A stretch of DNA of 64,000 nucleotides from CAWCOU01 sp963797335. GTDB taxonomy: Bacteria; Pseudomonadota; Gammaproteobacteria; JAURND01. This document shows, one piece after another, positions 52,939-61,739 of the stretch; position 1 is the first letter of the stretch; every line of letters starts with the position of its first letter. Location of the stretch: contig CAWCOU010000008.1 of assembly GCA_963797335.1 (NCBI GenBank), forward strand, positions 186,001 to 250,000, given 5' to 3'. The position numbers and the translations under genes were made by a program. Under the pieces are notes generated by a model that had not been told where the DNA came from, did not search any database, and saw nothing but the letters and a program-made list of their open reading frames with translations.

Positions 52939-53252
52939 TTTATCAATTCATTACTAATTAAGATTTTGGCGACTCAGTTCTCCACACTATGGAGAATTCC
53001 GAGTATGTTATTAAAAAGAAATTTAGAAACACCCTGGTTTTGTGAATTTATTCAATATATTAGGTCAAATTATAATTACCATTTGTTAATGTTTTATTAT
53101 ATTTATAGGGCCTCTACCTCTCGGCTAGGGCGTAGGTTCTGATCGCCGCTCTTTTTTGCGCAAAAATAGCAAAAATTCCCTTTCTTTATCTTTGGGGGTA
53201 TGATGCTGCTTACAATCGGATATTGGGGAAATCACCGAGGGAGGATTCTTGT
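52939..53252. other. AT-rich divergent intergenic region
   Basis: Gene-free DNA between the second kinase (-) and the TIGR02444 gene (+), so promoters for both should lie here. CTTAAT at 52962-52957 (minus strand) matches the core of the PmrA motif 19 bases before the kinase start, but the rest of the motif does not match. AT-rich sequence at 53040-53115 could hold promoters. No repeat or RNA gene was seen. Confidence 0.5.
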
Positions 53253-53873
53253 ATGACCGTCAAACTGACCGAACAGCTGTCTCACCACCCTTTTTGGACC
53301 TTTTCTTGCCAAGTCTATGAAAAAACGCAGGATATTTTGCTGGAGATGCAGCAGCGCCAGGGGTTGAATGTTAATCTGCTGCTTTTTTGTGTCTGGTTCG
53401 CTGCCAATAATCAGGGCGTGTTGACGAAGATAGAGATCAAAAAGCTACTGACCGCTATTCATATTTGGCATGAACGCATTGTTTTACCCTTGCGAGCCTT
53501 GCGCCAGGATTTAAAAGAGCCTGGCCTGCCCGCATGGTCGACTCAAGCACGCCGGGATGTGCTTGATACAGAAATCTCGGCTGAGCATATTGAGGAGTTA
53601 ATGCTGACGGATGCTGCGCCACCCAAGCTAGCCCATAGTCGCTATAAAACCACTTCGCAAAAAGCCGCTGCCGCTTGGCAAAATATACTCACGTATACCG
53701 AGGTCGTTTTTGTGAATTTGAATGCGATGGATTGTCAATCGTTAATGACTTTGTTCGCGGAAGTTTTTCCTGATCTGTCGATGGCTGAGATGCAAGAGAT
53801 TTGTCAGCTGCCCCGTGTTAAAAGTCAACGAAGGGTCTCTGCTACGCAAAGACAACTGTCTTTGCCCTTTTAG
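53253..53873 (+). CDS. TIGR02444/DUF2390-family protein
   Basis: 206 residues, helical, no signal or membrane segment. HPFWTFSCQVYEKTQDILLEMQQRQGLNVNLLLFCVWFA (spread over about 53280-53400) is the pattern of this conserved gammaproteobacterial family of unknown function. I start at the ATG at 53253, with GGGAGGA upstream; an in-frame start at 53223 lacks such a site. The C-terminal third is weakly conserved. An IS remnant begins 5 bases after its stop. Confidence 0.8.
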   Translation: MTVKLTEQLSHHPFWTFSCQVYEKTQDILLEMQQRQGLNVNLLLFCVWFAANNQGVLTKIEIKKLLTAIHIWHERIVLPLRALRQDLKEPGLPAWSTQARRDVLDTEISAEHIEELMLTDAAPPKLAHSRYKTTSQKAAAAWQNILTYTEVVFVNLNAMDCQSLMTLFAEVFPDLSMAEMQEICQLPRVKSQRRVSATQRQLSLPF

Positions 53874-53878
53874 TTATG

Positions 53879-54018
53879 CATACATTAAACCAAGTGCTTG
53901 AAGGGTTAAAACTCAAACTGGCATTAATTATAAACGTGTTTATGTGGATAGAGGTTATCAAGGACATCAGCACTCTAAAAAGAAAACTGTCTTCATACCT
54001 GCTTTTTTGGATCGATGA
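53879..54018 (+). pseudogene. IS5/IS1182-type transposase remnant (C-terminal part)
   Basis: Translation gives HTLNQVLE, then after a one-base slip VKTQTGINYKRVYVDRGYQG followed by HQHSKKKTVFIPAFLD and a stop. The VYVDRGYQGH block is the conserved region of DDE transposases of the IS5/IS1182 type. Everything upstream in the transposase is gone. The right IS end follows directly (54019-54069). Confidence 0.85.
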
Positions 54019-54069
54019 AACGAAAAATCCAATTTTAACAACCTAAAACTGGATTTTTAACGTTCGACT
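54019..54069 (+). mobile_element. IS right end, copy 1
   Basis: These 51 bases are identical to 55567-55617. Inside, AAAAATCCAATTTTA and TAAAACTGGATTTTT (54023-54058) pair with one mismatch around ACAACC and can end transcription on either strand. The stop codon of fic lies in the last bases. Confidence 0.9.
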
Positions 54070-55117
54070 ATTTAAATATTCTTTGCCAAACTGCACCGCG
54101 ACCGCCACTGCTAACTGTGATCAATCTATTTTTTTTCATTTCTCTCAATATTTTTCGTATCAAATCTCGACTAATGCCGGGGCAATCTGATTCAATATCG
54201 CTGATAGAAAAAGGCCTCATTCTGCGGTTGATGGCAGATGAGACTAAGTGAGTTTTCGAGCCTCTACTTGTTGCAACAATCCCTACGCGCTCTTCAAATT
54301 CTCGATAGGCACGAAGTAGTGCTCCCCAGAAATAATTTAACCAAGGTCTAACGTCGTGCTTTGCGGAATGCCAGCGATGAGAGCTGATTTCCAGCGTTTC
54401 ATAATAACTTTCTTTGCTGTCCTCAAAAATCCGCTCCAAGCTGATATAATGCCCAACCTCATAATCAAATTGATAAAGCAACATCAACGTTAATAGCCTT
54501 GATATACGACCATTCCCATCGCTGAAAGGATGGATGCATAAAAAGTCGAGTATAGCTAATGGAATGAAAATAAGAGCGTCGTGTTTTTTTTGTTCTACGA
54601 CAAGAGCATAATTTCTTGTTAATTGATCTACTGCATCCACTGTTAAGTGCGCCTTTGTTGGTGTGAAGCGAACACGCTGTGTACCATCAGGATGTTTTTC
54701 AATAATTTCATTATCTGTTGATTTAAATCGGCCGCCAGGATCAGCCATATACCGACATAGGACGGTGTGTAGTTGCAAGATAACATTGGGGGTAAAAGGC
54801 ATATACTTGCCTGACTCATGGATAAGGTTTAATGCATCTCGGTATCCAGCTATTTCTTGTTCTGATCGGCTTCGAGGTGCAGTACCCTTTATGATTAATT
54901 CCTCAATTTTTTTATGAGGGAGCTCTATCCCCTCTAATCTATTTGAAGATTCACTGGATTCAATTTTAGCAACTAATTGCAAACTTTTGAGGGTTTCTGG
55001 TGATTGCTTAAAGAAAAGAGCCTGTTTTCCCCTATACTCTCCTAATGCAAGTAGTGCGCTGATCTGCTCAGCAGAAAAGTTAAGTTTATTAAGATATTCT
55101 AAATTTAGTGAATTCAT
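54068..55117 (-). CDS. Fic-domain protein with C-terminal winged helix
   Basis: 349 residues from the ATG at 55117 (a TTG at 55132 would add five). The Fic motif HPFSDGNGRISRLL is intact, with the catalytic histidine. An N-terminal inhibitory motif SNRLEG (S-x-x-x-E-G) makes it a class II Fic protein, auto-inhibited by that helix. The C-terminal 70 residues (SISDIESDCPGISRDLIRKI, then REMKKNRLITVSSGG) form a winged-helix DNA-binding domain. Family members AMPylate proteins, often themselves or nearby partners; many bacterial ones with a winged helix control their own gene. A repeat array lies upstream. It is bounded on both sides by remnants of one IS, so it was probably acquired. Confidence 0.9.
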   Translation of the reverse strand: MNSLNLEYLNKLNFSAEQISALLALGEYRGKQALFFKQSPETLKSLQLVAKIESSESSNRLEGIELPHKKIEELIIKGTAPRSRSEQEIAGYRDALNLIHESGKYMPFTPNVILQLHTVLCRYMADPGGRFKSTDNEIIEKHPDGTQRVRFTPTKAHLTVDAVDQLTRNYALVVEQKKHDALIFIPLAILDFLCIHPFSDGNGRISRLLTLMLLYQFDYEVGHYISLERIFEDSKESYYETLEISSHRWHSAKHDVRPWLNYFWGALLRAYREFEERVGIVATSRGSKTHLVSSAINRRMRPFSISDIESDCPGISRDLIRKILREMKKNRLITVSSGGRGAVWQRIFK

Positions 55118-55141
55118 TTTGAAGCATACCAAGGGGTGGTT

Positions 55142-55258
55142 AAGTGGGCAATTATAGCAGTTTTAATACCTACTTGTTAAGAGATTTATACCTACTTAAG
55201 CCACCAAGTGGGTATTTTGGTTCTAAAGATACCTGCTTATGAGAGCAAATACCTACTT
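55142..55258. promoter_or_regulatory. Phased 10-bp repeat array upstream of fic
   Basis: ATACCTACTT occurs exactly at 55166, 55188 and 55249, and as ATACCTGCTT at 55229. Inverted relatives AAGTGGGTAT (55206) and AAGTGGGCAA (55142) lie among them. Start-to-start distances of the direct copies are 22, 41 and 20 bases, near whole numbers of two helical turns. This is the look of an operator bound cooperatively by one protein, most simply the winged-helix Fic protein itself. Confidence 0.7.
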
Positions 55259-55442
55259 ATCCTATAAAAAATCAATGGCAGCAGCTATGGCCTTCGTGAC
55301 TTTTTTCGTGATTAAGCGCTGCTCTATGCTACTCTTCTCTATTCTCAGAAATGATTTGCCAGGACATAAAATTTAGCTTAATCAAGTAGTTATAATTAGT
55401 GTGTCGTATTACTTTTAGCCCGTTGGCTCCGCATTCGAGTCG

Positions 55443-55586
55443 CGGACGGTCCGCCAATACTCATGGCATGCGCCAGAAATGGAATGTATCAGCAAGGGAA
55501 AAGCACATAAACCGTATGAATTTGGCTGTAAAATATCCATTCCGACGAATGTAAATCCCGCTATGGAACGAAAAATCCAATTTTAA
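55443..55586 (+). pseudogene. IS5/IS1182-type transposase remnant (internal part)
   Basis: The frame reads RTVRQYSWHAPEMECISKGK followed by AHKPYEFGCKISI, the middle of the same transposase type, then NPAMERKIQF and a stop inside the IS end. The part between this and the right end has been deleted. The strand and IS end match copy 1, so this is a second, differently deleted copy of the same element. Confidence 0.85.
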
Positions 55587-55617
55587 CAACCTAAAACTGG
55601 ATTTTTAACGTTCGACT
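55567..55617 (+). mobile_element. IS right end, copy 2
   Basis: Identical to 54019-54069 over 51 bases, with the same hairpin at 55571-55606. The addA-like frame runs into it and stops at 55583. Just beyond lies a 16-base tandem pair, GTTCGACTCAGTGGTC (55610-55625) and GTTCGACTATGTGGTC (55626-55641), which may be a scar of the insertion. Confidence 0.9.
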
Positions 55618-58600
55618 CAGTGGTCGTTCGACTATGTGGTCTTGTCGTCCAGTCCCACTCAAACCAAAGACTTCGCTCTGGTAAGTAAATACCCAATTTT
55701 ATGGTGCGTGTATCCAACTGGCTTACTGCGCATGCGTATTTTTCCAGTTGTTCGCCGTATTTATCTTGAATATCGCGAAGTGTGAGTTTATCTGTTCTGA
55801 ATTCCTCAGAGAAAAAAGCAGCTGGCTCGGTTTTATAATCGATAATCCAACGCACTTGCTGCTCATCGACAAAGCTACGATCAATGATTACTTGCAGCGG
55901 TTGGCCGTCGTGCAGCGTGGTTAATGCCCATTCGCTTTGCGCTTCTGCATGGTTGTGAAGTAACCAGCGGCCACGCGGATCTTGCCAGGTGTTATTAATG
56001 ACCAATTGAATATAGGCTAGACTTTTAATTAGCATCGCCTCTGGAACCTGATACTGTAATAACCAATTCCGCCAATACACTTGCTCTTGTTGTAAACGGT
56101 TCTCGCACCACTCCCGTCCTTTATTCTGACTGATTTTTTGCAAACAGCGATGAATTACTGAGCCAATAGCTTTGTGAATGCCTTCCGATTCCTTGGGCCA
56201 TGCGTTTTTATAAAACCCGGGGGATTCCAAATTATTTATCGGTTGTTTGGACGGAGTTTCCGATAAAATGATTCGATGCCTGGATGGTTTGGGTGATACT
56301 TTTATTCCTTCCACGATCTCTATCGGTCTAGTTTCCTTTTCTATCACCGGCTGAAAAGCCGACCACAACATATGTAAAAAACTTTGTTTAACCGGTAATT
56401 TGACCTCCTCTTGCTGATAGCGAATAAAACCAAGTAAGTGCAGATTTTTTTTGGCACGAGTAACCGCCACGTACAACAAACGCGACATTTCAAATTGTTT
56501 TTTTCTACTTTCCGTCTGCAATAAGTAACGATAAATGGGATCGTGCTCTTCTTTCTTTGCTTTCACCGGCGCTAGGAGTAAATCGGTCTGATTTTTTCGT
56601 CGTGGCCGCTCCTGCCACAATAATAATTGTTCGTCATCGTGACGGCCTGCACCCTCTAAATGGGGGATAATCACCGTATCAAATTCTAAACCTTTCGCTT
56701 TATGAATGGTCATGACGTGCAGTGGCGTGGTATCCGTCGCTTCGATGGTCGCATAACGGTCCTGAATTTGTTGTTCTAGCTGGGCGATATCCGGCCACTG
56801 ACCGCGTGCGTCAAATTCTTCCAATAACTCGAAATAAGCGGTTGCTGCGGAATATTCTGTTGCATCGAGCAGACAATCGGGGCCACGCAACGCTTGCCAG
56901 GTTTGTTCAAGCCAGGGACGTAATGCTAGCCGTTGATACTGTGATAATGCGTAGTGCAATACGTTCGATAGATGTGCCACTCGACGCTGACCATCGGCGC
57001 TTAACGGCAATGAATGGCATGCTTGAATGTTTTGCCACAAAGGTTGTGAACCCCCACTGATGGCATGCAAATCCATTAGGGTCAGCCCACACCAAGGCGC
57101 TCGTAAAATAGCTAACCACGCAATGCGATCGCCGAGATGTAATAGTGCGCGGGTTAATGCCATTAAATCACGGACAATGCTTTGTCTCGCCAGTGATTCG
57201 ATTTCCACGGCCTGAAAGGATAATCCCGCTTTTTTTAATAGCGGTATGATATCCATTAATTTGGTTCGAGAGCGCACTAAAATCGCCACACTGGCTTGGG
57301 GTTGCTCTCTGAGCTGTTGTTGCACGATTTGTCGTACGCGCTCACCCATATTTTCTGACGGCAATAATGGCTGAAGATAGATTCCCGAGCCAGCCGTATC
57401 TGTTTGCGCGGCAATCGAATCATGGTAGGGAACCGCTCCAGCACTGATATCCGTGTATTCCGGAAATAATGAGCGAAAATAAGTATTAGTCCAATTCACC
57501 AGCGTCGGTGTGGCACGAAAATTATGGGTTAATCGCAATGGTGTCAGCTTAGTTTGCCCTATGCCTTCTTGTTGTGCCTTCAAAAACAAACCCACTTCCG
57601 CCGCCCGAAAACGGTAAATGGATTGCATGGGGTCACCCACTAAAAATAGCGTGCGACCATCGCCAGCCTGCCAGCCTCGAGTCAGTTGTTCCAATAATCG
57701 AAATTGCGTGATCGACGTATCTTGAAACTCATCTACTAACACATGCTGAATTTGATAATCGAGTTTCAATGCTAAATCTGTGGGTGAATAGTCATCACCG
57801 AGTGCGCGTTGCGCAGCCAAACTGGTTTCCGTAAAATCGACACAACCATGCTCTTGAAATAATAGTGTCAGTTGCGCCACTGATAATGGTAGTAATTGCA
57901 TTAACGCCGCTACGATTTGCCATTGCGATTCGGAATAGTGAATCGGTGGCGCTTCCCGCAAATCCTGCCAACGCTGACGTAAACCCGGAATACCGGAAAG
58001 CTGTGCGATTAATGCGACCATTCGCATTTTCATCGCTTTATTATCAGGGGAGAAACCAATTCGTTTATCGACAGCAACCCGCCATTCATGTTCATTAGTC
58101 AAACACAACTGAGCCATGGCTAAAAAAATCGGTAATTGTGATAGTTGGGGTGAAGGAAAAATGTCGAGATCTTGACATCCTTGCAAAAATTCCGCCGAGC
58201 ATTGGTTAGCGGCGTAACGCGTTAATGTCGTTATCTCGGGTTGTAATTCCCCAGGTATCAGTTGATAGCAGTTTTGAAGAGCATCCATGACTATATCACG
58301 CAGGCCTTGCTCTAAAGTGGTTCGCATATCCGCCATTGATAACTGCCGTTGTGACATAATATGAGGTAACCATTGGTCGCGGCGCGCTAACATGGCCATG
58401 ATTAATTTTTCTACGTCACTGACGCGATTATCTAAATGCAGCAATAATTGAGTTAAGGCTTGGGTTTCGGCTGCGCCATTATCATCTAACATGGCGAGCA
58501 AGCGTCGAGCCGCTTCCAAGTAGAGTTCATTGGCGTTTTCGGTGGGCTGCGGCATCACCCCAAAACGGCAAGCAACCGGCATTTGCCGTACTAAACTGCC

Positions 58601-58963
58601 GCATAAAGCATCGAGGGTGAGCACGCGTAAGCGATTCGGATTTTGTAGTAAATGCCACTGTTTTTGCTGATCTTGCTGCAATACCGCATTGGCCAGTCGC
58701 CAGGTTTGTTGTCGATGTGTTTCGCTAGGTTCCGGATTCTGCGCTTCTTGCAGGGCAAGTAATATCCGGTGTCGCATTTCATTGGCTGCTTTGCGAGTAA
58801 ACGTTAAAGCGATAATTTCTTCGGGAGCACGCTCGACACCAGCCAACAGCATCAAAAAACGTTGTACTAATAATTCGGTTTTTCCAGAGCCGGCCGGCGC
58901 CTGCACGATAAACGATTGGCCGGGTTGTAGAGCTTGTTCGCGTATGGTTTGGTCACTATTCAT
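55583..58963 (-). CDS. AddA-like UvrD-type helicase/nuclease
   Basis: 1126 residues. Walker A is VQAPAGSGKTELLVQRFL, motif Ia is ALTFTRKAANEMR, motif II/III is VLVDEFQDTSITQF...VGDPMQSIYRFR, and the late motif YVAVTRAKKNLHLLG is intact. The C-terminal RecB-type nuclease has GSVIHRCLQKIS and WIIDYKTEPA. With the nuclease-domain protein upstream it forms an AddAB-like enzyme for double-strand-break processing. The ATG at 58963 overlaps the stop of that gene (ATGA). An ATG at 58978 is in frame but less likely. The last 20 or so residues, ending SNVKNPVLGC, are read from the IS remnant, so the natural C-terminus has been replaced. Confidence 0.9.
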   Translation of the reverse strand: MNSDQTIREQALQPGQSFIVQAPAGSGKTELLVQRFLMLLAGVERAPEEIIALTFTRKAANEMRHRILLALQEAQNPEPSETHRQQTWRLANAVLQQDQQKQWHLLQNPNRLRVLTLDALCGSLVRQMPVACRFGVMPQPTENANELYLEAARRLLAMLDDNGAAETQALTQLLLHLDNRVSDVEKLIMAMLARRDQWLPHIMSQRQLSMADMRTTLEQGLRDIVMDALQNCYQLIPGELQPEITTLTRYAANQCSAEFLQGCQDLDIFPSPQLSQLPIFLAMAQLCLTNEHEWRVAVDKRIGFSPDNKAMKMRMVALIAQLSGIPGLRQRWQDLREAPPIHYSESQWQIVAALMQLLPLSVAQLTLLFQEHGCVDFTETSLAAQRALGDDYSPTDLALKLDYQIQHVLVDEFQDTSITQFRLLEQLTRGWQAGDGRTLFLVGDPMQSIYRFRAAEVGLFLKAQQEGIGQTKLTPLRLTHNFRATPTLVNWTNTYFRSLFPEYTDISAGAVPYHDSIAAQTDTAGSGIYLQPLLPSENMGERVRQIVQQQLREQPQASVAILVRSRTKLMDIIPLLKKAGLSFQAVEIESLARQSIVRDLMALTRALLHLGDRIAWLAILRAPWCGLTLMDLHAISGGSQPLWQNIQACHSLPLSADGQRRVAHLSNVLHYALSQYQRLALRPWLEQTWQALRGPDCLLDATEYSAATAYFELLEEFDARGQWPDIAQLEQQIQDRYATIEATDTTPLHVMTIHKAKGLEFDTVIIPHLEGAGRHDDEQLLLWQERPRRKNQTDLLLAPVKAKKEEHDPIYRYLLQTESRKKQFEMSRLLYVAVTRAKKNLHLLGFIRYQQEEVKLPVKQSFLHMLWSAFQPVIEKETRPIEIVEGIKVSPKPSRHRIILSETPSKQPINNLESPGFYKNAWPKESEGIHKAIGSVIHRCLQKISQNKGREWCENRLQQEQVYWRNWLLQYQVPEAMLIKSLAYIQLVINNTWQDPRGRWLLHNHAEAQSEWALTTLHDGQPLQVIIDRSFVDEQQVRWIIDYKTEPAAFFSEEFRTDKLTLRDIQDKYGEQLEKYACAVSQLDTRTIKLGIYLPERSLWFEWDWTTRPHSRTTTESNVKNPVLGC

Positions 58964-61533
58964 GGCTCTATTCTGCATAACATGTGCAAATCACAATTTT
59001 CACAATTTTTTTCCCAGGATTTCGGTGTTACAGTGGCGATGCCTGCTTGAAATTCTATGGCTAATTGCGTCAACACGGCTCGTCTTTGTGCTATAAAGTC
59101 TTGCCAATCGATTACTGGGTCTTCGCGCTGCTGATGCAATTCCAATAATCCGGGAATCGCATACGACGCAGCACCCAAGCCTTTAAAACCACATTGATCA
59201 TGGCGAATGCTGGCAAATACTAATCCCTGTATGGGTTGCTCGCTGACCAAGGCATATAACAGTAATTGTGGGTCATCGGGTCGATCACCAAACCAATCTC
59301 TTATATGCACTTGCCCGGTTTTGTAATCGATGATGAGTAATGAGCCATCGGCTAACTCATCTAAACGATCCATGCGCAAGGTTAATGGTAACCCGGCAAA
59401 TGTCACGGTTTGTTGAAATTCGCGTTGTTTGACTGTAAAAAACGGCCTCGCTTTTTCTTGATCCAGCCAACGCAAAATAAGTGATTGTAATCGCTGTTTT
59501 TCTATGGTTAAAAAATGACGCTTTAATTGCCCACCGGGTTTTTGCATTTTTAACGCCAGGGTTTCCGTGATCATGCGATCGACTAAGGCGCTGAGCTCTG
59601 GGAGTGGATAACGGCACAGTTGGTCATGGTTTTTCAAAATATCCCACAGTCGTTCCAATATTTCATGTACATAGACACCACGCTCTGCCAGCGAGATACC
59701 AGAATCAATGGTAGGCAGTGCATTGGCATTTAAACGAATTTTGGCAAACGAACGAAAAGGACAAGCGGCTTGTTCTTTGAGAATGGCGCCGCCGCCCCGC
59801 AATATTTCCTGCGGTTGTAATGTTGGCCCCTGCTCTTCCGATATAATTTCTAAATGCACATCATCGTTTAATGTCCAGCGCGGTAGAACGGCTGGTAAAA
59901 CGATTTCGGGCATAGCGGCGATTAACGAACTGGCTTGATAGGTCACATCTTTTTTTTGTTTGCCATAACTGAAGACAACCTGCTCAGCACTTTGACAAAA
60001 GCGTTGCGTCACTTGCTGACTAAATAAAAATTCTTTTTCAGCGGAGGCGTGAGGCATCTGTGCTTTTTGTTGTAATGCCAATGGCAAAAACGGATTCGGT
60101 GCAGCCATGGCTGGAAATTGCTGGTCGTGCATACCACTGACCCATAACGCTGAAAATGGCATGCCCACGGCTTCCAGCAATCCGAGTATCTGTATTGGTT
60201 TTTCGCCTGACTCGGGTTGAAATACCGTCGATTCCACTAATTGCTGCAAGTAATAGAGTGCGGCCGTTATGTCCAGAGATTCGGTCAACACGACGGAGAG
60301 TTGACTGAATTCATTCAGTAATGCCTGCCAACGTTGCACCAATTGATATTCTGCGCTGTTTAATCGACGCTCGCCCGGCCAACCCATGAGATGAAGGCAT
60401 TGAATAAAGTGCTGCGCCCACATATTCAACGTTGCTTTTTTTACTGTGGCACCGTGTCGTTGAAAGTCGGTTAACTGAGATAACCAAACAGCGCATTGCC
60501 CTTGTTGCTGACTGATTTGTAAAACATCCGCACTGCTGAGTTGAGGCGAGGCGGTTTGGCGTAGCTGTAAATCTAACATCGTTCTGGGCAAGTATTCTTG
60601 TTCACTACCCCCAATGAAGGGCGAGCGCAGTATCGCGCTTATTTTTTCCAATGGCCACGGAGAAACTACGCTGTGTAAGATGGTCAGTGCGATGTGGATA
60701 ATCGGGAATTGCGATAAAGGGTTACCGCCGGAGAGGTTAAACGGCATTTGCTGTGGTGGGTCACAACCGTCAGTAGTAAATACTTCGCCAAAGATGCGCA
60801 TCACTTTGTGGCGCAGCCCATCAAGTGCAGGCACCACACAGCCTATGGTTTGCGTGGGGTCGTGTTGCCATTCTTTCTTTGCCCAAACTGCCATCGCATA
60901 GCACTCTTCTTCTTCGTGGCGCAAAGTTATTCTGCCAATACTCTTATTTGGCACCGTCGTTGGGTATTCCTGGAGCTGGGCTTGGGTTGCTACTTGTTGC
61001 AACAAGCGGGTAATTTGCGGCGGGGTATCGATAAAGCCCGCGAGGGTGAGGCGCTGCGGCCATTGGATTTGTGCGTCATGTTGATGGAGCAATGGCACTA
61101 GGCTGCTCTCATCCAACCACTGCTGTTGTTGGCAGATTGCTTGAAATTGATATGCCCATTGCTGAAATAAGTGCACATCTTCGCTGGGGTGACCGTCTAA
61201 TGCGGTCAGGGGTATTCCCCACAAAGAAAGCAATCGCCAAGCCTCCATGGCTTGCTGCGCTGTCGCATACGGACGCAAAAAGCTGACTTCATCCGAATTG
61301 TTTGCGGTGATGATTTTTTCCCACAGCGCGATTTCACACGATTGACTGAGGATATATCGGCTGTCGGGTAATGTCTCGAAGCTGCGTCTGAGCCACTGCG
61401 AAAGCGGCAAGCAATCCAACGTAGGCCAAGTGCTATGGGCAGCGGCTTGTTGTTGGTCGTATTGGCGGTGCAGATAAGCAGCCAGACGCCGATTAGCAGT
61501 TATAACCGTGGAGTTTTCAAGTAAATCCAGCAT
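58960..61533 (-). CDS. AddB-like PD-(D/E)XK nuclease protein (TIGR03623 type)
   Basis: 857 residues. The N-terminal part (VITANRRLAAYLHRQYDQQ) is a degenerate helicase-like region without a full Walker A. The C-terminal nuclease has RGVYVHEILERLWDIL and LLIIDYKTGQVH. Iron-sulphur cysteines are split as in AddB: one in EQAACPFRSFAK and three in NCENCDLHMLC at the end. It matches the probable DNA-repair family found next to AddA-like genes. I start at the ATG at 61533 (MLDLLENSTVITANRR). A start at 61605 would add 24 residues translated from a repeat. Confidence 0.88.
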   Translation of the reverse strand: MLDLLENSTVITANRRLAAYLHRQYDQQQAAAHSTWPTLDCLPLSQWLRRSFETLPDSRYILSQSCEIALWEKIITANNSDEVSFLRPYATAQQAMEAWRLLSLWGIPLTALDGHPSEDVHLFQQWAYQFQAICQQQQWLDESSLVPLLHQHDAQIQWPQRLTLAGFIDTPPQITRLLQQVATQAQLQEYPTTVPNKSIGRITLRHEEEECYAMAVWAKKEWQHDPTQTIGCVVPALDGLRHKVMRIFGEVFTTDGCDPPQQMPFNLSGGNPLSQFPIIHIALTILHSVVSPWPLEKISAILRSPFIGGSEQEYLPRTMLDLQLRQTASPQLSSADVLQISQQQGQCAVWLSQLTDFQRHGATVKKATLNMWAQHFIQCLHLMGWPGERRLNSAEYQLVQRWQALLNEFSQLSVVLTESLDITAALYYLQQLVESTVFQPESGEKPIQILGLLEAVGMPFSALWVSGMHDQQFPAMAAPNPFLPLALQQKAQMPHASAEKEFLFSQQVTQRFCQSAEQVVFSYGKQKKDVTYQASSLIAAMPEIVLPAVLPRWTLNDDVHLEIISEEQGPTLQPQEILRGGGAILKEQAACPFRSFAKIRLNANALPTIDSGISLAERGVYVHEILERLWDILKNHDQLCRYPLPELSALVDRMITETLALKMQKPGGQLKRHFLTIEKQRLQSLILRWLDQEKARPFFTVKQREFQQTVTFAGLPLTLRMDRLDELADGSLLIIDYKTGQVHIRDWFGDRPDDPQLLLYALVSEQPIQGLVFASIRHDQCGFKGLGAASYAIPGLLELHQQREDPVIDWQDFIAQRRAVLTQLAIEFQAGIATVTPKSWEKNCENCDLHMLCRIEP

Positions 61534-61588
61534 GTTGTTCTGATTTTTCCGTAATTTTTCTGGTCGGGACTGCCCGCCCTCTCCCCAA

Positions 61589-61644
61589 CCCTCTCCCGCG
61601 AACAAGTTCAGTGCTTTTATTCAAGACCCTCGCGCGGGAGAGGG
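61589..61644. repeat. CCCTCTCCCGCG hairpin
   Basis: CCCTCTCCCGCG (61589-61600) and CGCGGGAGAGGG (61633-61644) pair perfectly around a 32-base loop. It abuts the second copy of the 74-bp dispersed repeat and lies upstream of the addB-like gene. Confidence 0.8.
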
Positions 61645-61714
61645 GGCTTACAGTGCTAACCCCTAATCTAATAGTCACTCACAGTTGACAGAAAAAGGTG
61701 TGTGTATACCCTAG
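61641..61714 (-). repeat. 74-bp dispersed repeat, copy 2
   Basis: Reverse complement of 1867-1940 with about 6 mismatches in 74 by eye. Here it lies between the 3' end of the sensor kinase gene and the start of the addB-like gene. Copies that stay so similar while about 60 kb apart suggest recent copying or gene conversion. Confidence 0.85.
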
Positions 61715-61739
61715 CCGTGCGGGGATAACCTACGCCGGT

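Noticed and set aside
61534..61605. In-frame upstream extension of the addB-like gene
   Set aside because: The extra residues come from the CCCTCTCCCGCG repeat region; the conserved start MLDLLENS is at 61533.
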